Under the pieces are notes generated by a model. That model did not search any database and was not told the DNA's origin. It saw nothing but the letters and a program-made list of their open reading frames with translations. Below, piece by piece: positions 1 to 5,503 of a stretch of DNA of 7,596 bases; within the stretch, counting starts at the first letter, position 1; the number at the start of each line of letters is the position of its first letter. Where the stretch lies: assembly GCA_002422225.1 (NCBI GenBank), contig DITX01000007.1:1-7596 (forward strand), read 5' to 3'. The translations under genes and the position numbers were made by a program. The stretch comes from Gammaproteobacteria bacterium UBA6173. Lineage in GTDB: Bacteria > Pseudomonadota > Gammaproteobacteria > Pseudomonadales > Pseudohongiellaceae.

Positions 1-677
1 TGCATGTGTGAACGGAAGCCGTGCAGCACAATGTCTTGGTCAAAGGTATGGGTCGCTGCCATTTCATGGTTCATGGCGCCCGCTGGAATCTGCAGATTCT
101 GCGGGCCATTTGCTGCCACAGAATAAGTATGAAACTCCAATTCTGGTTCTTCCTGCTTGTCATAGAACCACAGCCCCACTCGGGTGCTGTCGGTTGCTTC
201 TTGGCCAAACGAGGTGTAATGGATGCTCATACGCAGCGCAGAACCTTCAGGAACCTTGATGCCTGTATTGGTCGGAAACTCGGTTGCATACTCTTTACCG
301 GGTGCATAACCTTCGAGGAATTCGCGACGCGGATCGTTATCTTCTTCGTTGAGCATACCTTCATGATTGGCATCTTCGGCTACCACGTAAGACAACAAGT
401 GGTGAAGCACACGCTTGTCGCCAGGGATAAACTGCACAGCCTTGACCCACTTCTCCTCACCAAACTCGAGCGGCACAACCGAATCAATATAGTCAATTAC
501 GCCGGTTGCCGGTACCGTAAATGACGGAACTTCTACAACATAGTCAGGTTCTGAACCGTCATACACCCACTCGCTGGTAGGCGGTTGAATGAGCGTTAGC
601 GGATCTACACCGGCACTCGCACTAGCAGCCCAACCGGAGGCCATAAACACTGCTGCCGTTAATAAGGTTTTTTTCAT
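1..677 (-). CDS. PHM-like copper monooxygenase, paralogue A (C-terminus beyond left edge)
   Basis: The first 225 codons are present, read from an ATG at 675-677 down to 3; the C-terminal third is off the window. A good ribosome binding site (AGGAG on the minus strand, 686-690) lies 8 nt before the ATG. The protein starts MKKTLLTAAV and has a Sec signal peptide ending near residue 22 (ASASA before GVDPL), so it is predicted to be periplasmic. Family copper ligands are visible: His92-His93 in VLHHLLSY and His153 in SIHYTS (CuH site), and His224 in FRSHM, the first His of the CuM HxH pair. The second His and the Met ligand are cut off. It is about 79% identical to the paralogue at 876-1832 (178 of 225 by hand count, no gaps). 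There is no cysteine in the visible part. PHM/DBM enzymes hydroxylate C-H bonds with O2 and two separated coppers; that this protein does so is inferred. The substrate is unknown. Confidence 0.85.
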   Translation of the reverse strand, partial: MKKTLLTAAVFMASGWAASASAGVDPLTLIQPPTSEWVYDGSEPDYVVEVPSFTVPATGVIDYIDSVVPLEFGEEKWVKAVQFIPGDKRVLHHLLSYVVAEDANHEGMLNEEDNDPRREFLEGYAPGKEYATEFPTNTGIKVPEGSALRMSIHYTSFGQEATDSTRVGLWFYDKQEEPELEFHTYSVAANGPQNLQIPAGAMNHEMAATHTFDQDIVLHGFRSHM

Positions 678-724
678 TTAGTCAGCTCCTATTGTCTGTC
701 ACTTGATAGTCAGAAGAATTGCCC

Positions 725-740
725 GTGACAACAGTGTCAC
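725..740. promoter_or_regulatory. Perfect 6-bp inverted repeat upstream of paralogue A
   Basis: The sequence reads GTGACA, ACAG, TGTCAC: a perfect dyad with a 4-nt spacer, 48 nt upstream of the paralogue A start codon. A further TGTCAC lies at 697-702. This is the size and symmetry of a dimeric transcription factor operator. It could also form a short hairpin in the leader if the transcript starts upstream of it. The binding protein is unknown. Confidence 0.4.
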
Positions 741-751
741 TCCATCCGAAA

Positions 752-774
752 ATCATAAATTTGACCTAACTCAA
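752..774 (-). promoter_or_regulatory. Candidate promoter region of paralogue A with FNR/ANR-like box
   Basis: On the plus strand 761-774 reads TTGACCTAACTCAA, which matches the FNR/ANR pattern TTGAT/C-N4-ATCAA at all but about one or two positions. On the minus strand TATGAT at 752-757 is a good -10 hexamer about 75 nt before the start codon, but no convincing -35 lies at the usual spacing. A box this close to the -10 would suit repression or an alternative promoter better than classical class II activation. It lies between terminator 795-824 and paralogue A, so A probably has its own promoter. Confidence 0.35.
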
Positions 775-794
775 TTTCGCCGCTGTTTAAATAG

Positions 795-824
795 AAAAAA
801 CCGCCTTTTTAGGGGCGGTTTTTT
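795..824 (-). terminator. Intrinsic terminator of paralogue B
   Basis: The stem is CCGCC (801-805) with GGCGG (814-818), extended by A6 (795-800) and T6 (819-824), with an 8-nt loop. Read on the minus strand it gives a GC-rich hairpin followed by a T-run, 51 nt after the stop of the gene at 876-1832. The A and T tracts on both sides would let it work in either direction. It separates paralogues B and A transcriptionally. Confidence 0.85.
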
Positions 825-875
825 AGTTTTTGCCACTGAACTCTCAGTTAATACTGAGCATTCAGTAATTGACGT

Positions 876-1832
876 TTATTCTGGTACTTTAGTGTACGAG
901 AAGTAGCCGATAAACATCTCTTCCCAGCTCTGTGGTCCGCCAACAGCCATTACTGTCGGATCCGGGTTACCGGGATTGTATTGAGAGTTATCAAACAAAC
1001 CTTCCACAACAACGCGTGAGCCAGCCGGCAATGTCATTGGCTCTGCCATACGGTACGTTGGTTGCCAGGCAAAGTTATAGTCCGCCACGTTAATGATGTC
1101 TTCAACTGAGTTATCAGGGTAAATAACCCGCGCACTCATTGACTTACCGCGATAGTGCATGTGGGCTCGGAAGCCGTGCAGCACAATCGCATCATCAAAC
1201 ACGTGGGTCGCTGCCATTTCATGATTCATGGCACCTGCAGGAATCTGCAGATTGCCAGCACCATTGGCAGAGACGGAATACGTATGATACTCCAGCTCTG
1301 GCGCTGCTTCCGGATCGTGGAACCAAAGGCCAACACGGGTGTTGTCCATTGTTTCCTGGCCAAAGGAGGTGTAATGGACGCTCATTCTAAGCGCAGATCC
1401 AGTTGGAACTTTGATGCCCGTATTGGTCGGAAACTCGGTTGCATACTCTTTGCCTGGGGCATAACCTTCAAGGAATTCACGTCGTGGGTCGTTATCTTCC
1501 TCATTGATGGTGCCCTCATTGCCGCCGTCATCTGCAACAACATAGGACAGCAAATGGTGCAAGACGCGTTTATCACCTGGGATAAACTGCACTGCCTTGA
1601 CCCATCTTTCTTCTTCAAATTCCAACGGAATCACAGAGTTGATGTAGTCAATTACCCCAGTGGCGGGGACAGTAAATGCGGGAACTTCTACGATATGGTC
1701 AGGCGCCGAGCCGTTGTAAGTCCACTCGCTTTGTGGTGGTTGAATCTGCGTAAGCGGATCTACCCCAGCCTGGGCCTGAACACCCCAGGCAGCAACCAAA
1801 GCAAGTGCAGCAGTCAAACTTGTTTTTTTCAT
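876..1832 (-). CDS. PHM-like copper type II monooxygenase, paralogue B
   Basis: A complete 318-residue protein. The frame is open further upstream, but the start is placed at the ATG at 1830-1832. That choice gives MKKTSLTAAL and a normal Sec signal peptide (cleavage near residue 22, before GVDPL), and GAGGAG (1841-1846) sits 8 nt upstream. All six PHM-type copper ligands can be placed. CuH: His92 and His93 (RVLHHLLSYVV, like the HHM segment of PHM) and His153 (LRMSVHYTSFG). CuM: His224 and His226 (FRAHMHYRGKS, like the HTHHLGK segment) and Met306 (GGPQSWEEMFIGYFSY, like the GG...DEM segment). Unlike animal PHM it has no cysteine, so no structural disulfides. The likely role is O2-dependent hydroxylation in the periplasm, with electrons from a partner such as the neighbouring redoxin-cytochrome. 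Family placement is strong; activity and substrate are inferred or unknown. Confidence 0.87.
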   Translation of the reverse strand: MKKTSLTAALALVAAWGVQAQAGVDPLTQIQPPQSEWTYNGSAPDHIVEVPAFTVPATGVIDYINSVIPLEFEEERWVKAVQFIPGDKRVLHHLLSYVVADDGGNEGTINEEDNDPRREFLEGYAPGKEYATEFPTNTGIKVPTGSALRMSVHYTSFGQETMDNTRVGLWFHDPEAAPELEYHTYSVSANGAGNLQIPAGAMNHEMAATHVFDDAIVLHGFRAHMHYRGKSMSARVIYPDNSVEDIINVADYNFAWQPTYRMAEPMTLPAGSRVVVEGLFDNSQYNPGNPDPTVMAVGGPQSWEEMFIGYFSYTKVPE

Positions 1833-1972
1833 TATTAATGCTCCTCTTACGGGAATAAGCGATTCGAGCAAGATACTTGCCGCGAATTCAGCTTGCGGTT
1901 TGTATTCTGCACACTACTCATATTGCATTAATAAGGAGCGTAAACCAGCCTTGGCGTCGACACAACTGGCTA

Positions 1973-1999
1973 ATTATAAGATTTGCAACAAAATGTATC
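1973..1999 (-). promoter_or_regulatory. Candidate promoter and shared upstream motif of paralogue B
   Basis: On the minus strand TATAAT (1973-1978) is a perfect sigma70-type -10 about 140 nt before the start codon, without a clear -35. Directly upstream, 1982-1999 (plus strand TTTGCAACAAAATGTATC) matches 16 of 18 bases with 4424-4441 upstream of paralogue C. The motif sits where an activator could replace a -35 element. The predicted leader is about 130 nt. Confidence 0.45.
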
Positions 2000-2032
2000 T
2001 TTGACTTGACACAAGAATTTGCCACTTAAAAG

Positions 2033-2070
2033 CAAAAAGGCCACCTGTGAATTCAAGGGCGGCCTTTTTG
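2033..2070 (-). terminator. Intrinsic terminator of the redoxin-cytochrome gene
   Basis: CAAAAAGGCC (2033-2042) pairs perfectly with GGCCTTTTTG (2061-2070), and the stem may continue by two C-G pairs after a mismatch. On the minus strand this is a GC stem running into T5, 57 nt after the stop codon at 2127. It isolates the redoxin-cytochrome transcript from paralogue B. Confidence 0.85.
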
Positions 2071-2126
2071 ATACTGAGTTACTGACCTAGTTTATGCTCG
2101 AACCAAGCACAAACCAAGCATTCTCA

Positions 2127-2990
2127 TCAATTACGTGGAGAACCAGCGTTGATCCAATGGATCAGCTTCTGACGCTCATCTACAGGGAGGTTCCCTGAAT
2201 TGGTCCACTCACGCACAGTCGGATCAATTTGCATAGGAGGCATACGACCGGTCATGATTACCTCACGGATCATCGGGCTCCAGCCTTGAATCATCATGTG
2301 GCTGTTCATCGCGAAAGGACCGATACCGCCTTCAACGTGACACCCAACACAACGCTCAATCAGGATTGGTGCAATCACCGTCTCGTAGTCAGGCACATCA
2401 GCGAGATTTGTGTCACGAGCTGGGAACGACAGTTCGCAGCCAGAGCCTACTTCTGCTTCAACGACTACCGTTTCCATCTGGCGACTATCCGCGCCGTCAG
2501 CAACAATAGCGGTCAACACTTGACCAAGTGGCTCATTCGCAGGTTGTACGGGCAGCGGGCCACGGTAAAGCACATTCATTCGCACAGGATCCACAACAAC
2601 AACTTGACCGGCATAGGTGATTCCTAATGACTCAGCCACTAATTGTGTTTCATCGTCCATAATCGGGAAATCATACTGCCATACTGCTTCTTCAGCACGT
2701 ATGCCAGCGCGATCATCACGGACATCAGAGTTGAGCATAACAAAGCTCACACCACGGTGATCCCAGTTGGTACGGAGCTGTTTGTAGCGAGCAATGTTTT
2801 CCCGGTTGGTTGTACAGCCAGTTGCCTGGGAAACAATAACCAATGCTTTGTTATAGGCATATTTGCTCAACTGGTGAGCTTTTCCAGTGTTATCGATCAG
2901 CGTAAAATCACCGACGCGGTCGGCGGCCTGGGCACTTACACTGAATGCAGCGGCTAAGGTAAACATCGCCAGCAAGCTGATTTTTTTCAT
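2127..2990 (-). CDS. Exported thioredoxin-like redoxin fused to a c-type cytochrome domain
   Basis: A 287-residue protein starting at the ATG at 2988-2990 (MKKISLLAMF), with AGAGGG 10 nt upstream. A longer in-frame start at 3068 would put 26 residues before the signal peptide and is rejected. The signal peptide ends near residue 23 (SAQA/ADRVGDF). Residues about 25-165 form a redoxin/thioredoxin-like domain (RVGDFTLIDNTGKAHQLS start; single Cys59 in QATGCTTN, no CXXC; VVVDP strand). Cys185 lies in the linker (GSGCEL). Residues about 200-287 are a cytochrome c-like domain with heme motif CVGCH (Cys214, Cys217, His218), GGIGPF and GRMPPM; Met250 or Met253 may be the axial ligand. In some other bacteria this domain order continues into a PHM-type copper domain in one chain. 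Here that domain is encoded by the flanking genes. The inferred role is periplasmic electron transfer to the copper proteins. The domains are clear; the partner role is inference. Confidence 0.85.
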   Translation of the reverse strand: MKKISLLAMFTLAAAFSVSAQAADRVGDFTLIDNTGKAHQLSKYAYNKALVIVSQATGCTTNRENIARYKQLRTNWDHRGVSFVMLNSDVRDDRAGIRAEEAVWQYDFPIMDDETQLVAESLGITYAGQVVVVDPVRMNVLYRGPLPVQPANEPLGQVLTAIVADGADSRQMETVVVEAEVGSGCELSFPARDTNLADVPDYETVIAPILIERCVGCHVEGGIGPFAMNSHMMIQGWSPMIREVIMTGRMPPMQIDPTVREWTNSGNLPVDERQKLIHWINAGSPRN

Positions 2991-3231
2991 GATGAACAAA
3001 CCCTCTTTCTCTCTCTCTGGATAATTCTGCAGGACCATGATTCCGGAGGAGATCATGCTCTGCGACATATTATTGTTTTGGTTAGTGGTTCACAGTAAGA
3101 CCTTGCGAGAGCAAGTTTACTGTATTGGACTTAACAAATTTTTAATCTGGCGCAAACTTATGACAATGGATGCTTAAATCGCGCGTCATACCTGTATCAA
3201 ATTAAATCACCATTTACAACCAGCAAATAAA
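2991..3231. other. Intergenic region upstream of the redoxin-cytochrome gene
   Basis: No plausible gene is seen. Besides the inverted repeat at 3092-3123, there is a GA-rich tract (3002-3019, CT repeats on the plus strand) just upstream of the ribosome binding site. AACAAA at 3133-3138 lies at roughly the distance from the start where the shared motif sits upstream of paralogues B and C. A weak minus-strand promoter (TTGTCA, 16-nt spacer, TAAAAA) is possible near 3137-3165. No strong promoter is evident. Confidence 0.4.
3092..3123. promoter_or_regulatory. Interrupted 32-bp inverted repeat upstream of the redoxin-cytochrome gene
   Basis: ACAGTAA (3092-3098) pairs with TTACTGT (3117-3123), and inside them CTTGC (3102-3106) pairs with GCAAG (3111-3115) around a GAGA loop. 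The unpaired bases are GAC on one side and T on the other. It lies 102-133 nt upstream of the start codon. It could be an operator or a leader hairpin. With no T-run immediately after it, it does not look like a terminator. Confidence 0.4.
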
Positions 3232-3260
3232 AGGGGCCGCTCCGTCAGGAAGCAGCCCCT
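3232..3260 (-). terminator. Intrinsic terminator of paralogue C
   Basis: AGGGGC (3232-3237) pairs with GCCCCT (3255-3260). After one mismatch the stem continues as GCT/AGC (3239-3241 with 3251-3253). On the minus strand the hairpin is followed by a T-rich tract, 37 nt after the stop codon of the gene at 3298-4257. It separates paralogue C from the redoxin-cytochrome gene. Confidence 0.82.
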
Positions 3261-3297
3261 CTTAATTTTGCTGCTCAAACAATCACTTTCTTACAAC

Positions 3298-4257
3298 TTA
3301 CTTGCTGTCAGTGTAAGAGAAGTAACCGATGAACATTTCTTCCCAGCTCTGCAGGCCGCCGATAGCGTCTACGTTCGGATCTGGGTTACCTACGTTGTAC
3401 TGTGAATTGTCAAACAGACCTTCAACAACAACGCGTGAACCTGCTGGCAGAACCATTGGCTCAGCCATACGGTAAGTTGGCTGCCATGCAAAGTTGTAAT
3501 CAGCCACGTTGATGATTTCTTCAACAGTGTTATCCGGATAAATCACGCGCGCCGCCATGGACTTGCCACGGTAGTGCATGTGTGCACGGAAGCCGTACAG
3601 AGTAATGTCGTTTTCAAACACGTGAGTTGCGCTGGATGCATACTCCATTGCGCCAGCTGGGATCTTGATCTGGTTCATTGGGGTAGAGACTGAGTAAGTA
3701 CGGAACTCGTACTCTGGCTCAGCGTCTTTGTCCGCAAACCACAGACCTACACGAGTATTATCGGTCGTTTCCTGACCGAAGGAGGTGTAGTGGACGCTCA
3801 TACGCAGTGCAGAACCGTCTGGCATAAACACACCAGTGTTCTCGGGAAACTCTGTTGCGTACTCTTTACCTGGCGCGTAGCCTTCCAAGAACTCACGACG
3901 ATTGTCATTCACAGTCTCGTCGATCATGCCGTCTGCGGCGTTCTGGCCATCAGCAACTACATAGCTCAGCAGGTGGTGCAGAACACGCTTGTCGCCTGGA
4001 ATGAACTGAACGGCTTTAACCCATCGGTCTTCACCGAATTCCAAAGGAATTACGGAGTCGATGTAATCGATTACGCCGGTTGCTGGAACAGTAAAGCTAG
4101 GTACTTCTACAACAAAATCTGGCTCAGCACCGTTGTAGAACCACTCGGTATCTACTGGTTTGATCTGGGTCAGTGGGTCTACGCCGGTTGCCGCATTAGC
4201 CTGAAAACTAACTGCAGCTGCCAGAGCGAGCATAGCTGTCATACTGGTCTTTTTCAT
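3298..4257 (-). CDS. PHM-like copper type II monooxygenase, paralogue C
   Basis: A complete 319-residue protein starting at the ATG at 4255-4257, with GGGAGG (4267-4272) 9 nt upstream. The Sec signal peptide is MKKTSMTAMLALAAAVSFQA, with cleavage near residue 22-23. The copper ligands of the PHM family are all present: His94-His95 (VLHHLLSY), His156 (MSVHYTSFG), His226 and His228 (FRAHMHYRGK) and Met308 (QSWEEMF). It is about 78% identical to paralogue B by hand count. Differences cluster at residues 102-119, 174-186 and 190-211, where the NHEMA of A and B is replaced by EYASS. It has no cysteines. It is the first gene of the array in transcription order and is closed by its own terminator at 3232-3260. 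The family call is strong; reaction and substrate are not established. Confidence 0.87.
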   Translation of the reverse strand: MKKTSMTAMLALAAAVSFQANAATGVDPLTQIKPVDTEWFYNGAEPDFVVEVPSFTVPATGVIDYIDSVIPLEFGEDRWVKAVQFIPGDKRVLHHLLSYVVADGQNAADGMIDETVNDNRREFLEGYAPGKEYATEFPENTGVFMPDGSALRMSVHYTSFGQETTDNTRVGLWFADKDAEPEYEFRTYSVSTPMNQIKIPAGAMEYASSATHVFENDITLYGFRAHMHYRGKSMAARVIYPDNTVEEIINVADYNFAWQPTYRMAEPMVLPAGSRVVVEGLFDNSQYNVGNPDPNVDAIGGLQSWEEMFIGYFSYTDSK

Positions 4258-4423
4258 ATTGGAATTCCTCCCGCAGGGTTAAGCGGCTCAAAGTCTATCC
4301 GGGACTACCCCCGACAGCAACTACCGCCGTACTGTCTTCTGTCTGCATCAAATACTTGTTTATCTGCATTGACGAGGATCGTATCTGAAGTTTCAGAGCT
4401 AGTACAACGATTGTTCGCTCATT

Positions 4424-4441
4424 TTTGCAACAAAGTGTGTC
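4424..4441 (-). promoter_or_regulatory. Upstream motif of paralogue C shared with paralogue B
   Basis: The plus strand reads TTTGCAACAAAGTGTGTC, 16 of 18 identical to 1982-1999. It lies 167 nt before the paralogue C start codon, compared with 150 nt for B. On the minus strand TTGCAA (4425-4430) followed 18 nt later by TGTACT would be a weak promoter. The motif may be a common activator site or a remnant of the ancestral duplication. Confidence 0.4.
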
Positions 4442-4641
4442 GCTTCAATTAGACGTATACCGCCGACGAAGAGTAACATGAACCCTATGAAATTGTAATA
4501 CTGGCAATTAGTTGCGAGACCTTCTCACGCATACCCCACTGCCACCACCACTTGTAAACTACCGGTGACAGAGTGTTAGCGACAACATGGCCAAATCATA
4601 GGGAATGACTGCGATTGTCACACCCCTCTGGCGCAAGCAGC

Positions 4642-4670
4642 TTGACCTAAATCAACCCGACAGTAATGAT
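4642..4670 (+). promoter_or_regulatory. FNR/ANR-like box overlapping a candidate hydrolase promoter
   Basis: 4642-4655 reads TTGACCTAAATCAA, a match to the TTGAC/T-N4-ATCAA box of oxygen- and NO-sensing FNR/ANR/DNR regulators. Its left half doubles as a -35 (TTGACC), and AATGAT at 4665-4670 is a 4-of-6 -10 at 17-nt spacing. Transcription would then start at about 4677, almost on the ATG at 4679. This arrangement suggests repression by the regulator, or a translation start further downstream. Confidence 0.5.
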
Positions 4671-4678
4671 GAGAGCAA

Positions 4679-5503
4679 ATGGATACCATCAGACGCGTCA
4701 TTGCAGCCATCTGTTTCATTGCTACTGCGCCCGTGCGGCACAGGGCGCCGTTGCGAACGATTTTAGCGTGCCTGGTCTGCCCATTTTTGCTATCGAACGC
4801 GTGGCCAGCTGCGTCAAGTCAACACACAAACCTTGAAAAGGAGTGTGTTGTGCTGCTGCACGGCCTCAGTCGCACCGACTTTTCCATGCAGAAAATGGCG
4901 AGAATATTGACCGAAGAAGGTTACCGCGTCAGCAACGTGCACTACGACTCGCGTGACTACAATATTCAGGAACTGGCCAATCTGGCCGTCAATGAAGGAA
5001 TCACCGCTTGCCTGAAACAAGAAGCTGAGCGCATACATTTTGCGACACACTCTCTGGGCGGGATACTCGTACGCTACTTCTTTAAGGACAACACCCTAGA
5101 GGAACTTGGACGGGTTGTCATGCTGGCGCCTCCCAATCATGGCAGCCAGATTATCGATGTGTTTGGAGGCGTCCCCGGGTTTGAACTATTCACTGGCGAG
5201 CCCGCTTCCCAACTTGGCACCTCCGGACCAGAAAGCATTCCAGCCAACCTGCCGCCTGTCAGCTTTGAATTGGGTGTGATCGCCGGAAATCGATCAATCA
5301 GCCCGATATTCTCCCTGGCACTGCCCGACCGCGATGATGGCAAAGTCACGGTTGAAAGCACCAAAATTGAAGGCATGCAGGACTTCATAGAAATGCCTTA
5401 CACCCACACCTTTATCATGCAGCGTGATGCAGTGATCAAGCAGGTCATACACTTTTTGCAAGCCGGAACGTTTAATCACACCAGCCCAAGCTCCAATATG
5501 TAG
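4679..5503 (+). CDS. Exported alpha/beta-hydrolase (lipase/esterase type)
   Basis: 274 residues from the ATG at 4679. The serine hydrolase landmarks are in order: oxyanion-loop HG at 61-62 (VVLLHGLSRT), nucleophile Ser125 in ATHSLGG, the lipase-like LAPPNHGS at 149-156, probable acid Asp220 (DDGKVTVEST) and probable catalytic His243 (PYTHTF). The N-terminus is odd: a hydrophobic stretch, then RHRAPLR, then a second hydrophobic stretch ending AWPAASS. The TTG at 4751 (Leu25), with AGGG 5 nt upstream, would give a simpler signal peptide, and the predicted promoter lies almost on the ATG. The true start is therefore uncertain. The likely role is hydrolysis of an ester or lipid in the periplasm or outside the cell. 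The exact substrate cannot be read from the sequence, and the protein may be only a general esterase. It is divergent from the copper array. Confidence 0.8.
   Translation: MDTIRRVIAAICFIATAPVRHRAPLRTILACLVCPFLLSNAWPAASSQHTNLEKECVVLLHGLSRTDFSMQKMARILTEEGYRVSNVHYDSRDYNIQELANLAVNEGITACLKQEAERIHFATHSLGGILVRYFFKDNTLEELGRVVMLAPPNHGSQIIDVFGGVPGFELFTGEPASQLGTSGPESIPANLPPVSFELGVIAGNRSISPIFSLALPDRDDGKVTVESTKIEGMQDFIEMPYTHTFIMQRDAVIKQVIHFLQAGTFNHTSPSSNM

Larger units (their letters stand above)
4258..4678. other. Divergent intergenic region, no gene
   Basis: This 421-bp stretch lies between paralogue C (minus) and the hydrolase (plus), so it should contain both promoters. I see the shared 18-nt motif at 4424-4441, an FNR/ANR-like box at 4642-4655, and widely spaced GTGACA (4565-4570) and TGTCAC (4616-4621), the same arms as the palindrome at 725-740. 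No tRNA, small ORF with a good ribosome binding site, or mobile-element end was recognised. Confidence 0.5.

Noticed and set aside
668..674. Runs of seven A directly after the start codons of A, B and the redoxin-cytochrome gene as possible phase-variable tracts
   Set aside because: The run follows from the MKK codons AAA AAA A and is common in signal peptides. Seven bases is short for slippage, and paralogue C has only five.
1155..1838. Plus-strand open frames opposite the copper monooxygenases (also 21-524 and 3790-4452)
   Set aside because: They mirror the same antisense frame of homologous genes, so their mutual similarity comes from the paralogues. No ribosome binding sites or plausible domains.
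1833..1871. Upstream in-frame start for paralogue B
   Set aside because: The extension covers the GAGGAG ribosome binding site and is not shared with paralogues A and C, which begin at MKKT.
3002..3019. GA-rich simple repeat near the redoxin-cytochrome ribosome binding site as a switch
   Set aside because: The repeat is upstream of the AGAGGG element, so length changes would not alter the spacing to the start codon, and it has only a few units.
2991..3068. Upstream in-frame start for the redoxin-cytochrome protein
   Set aside because: It would put 26 hydrophilic residues ahead of a normal signal peptide, while the internal ATG at 2990 has a suitable ribosome binding site.
1..4257. Repeated similar DNA blocks as a mobile element or CRISPR-like array
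   Set aside because: The repeats are whole coding genes with protein-level conservation. No terminal inverted repeats, target duplications, transposase or short regular repeats are seen.
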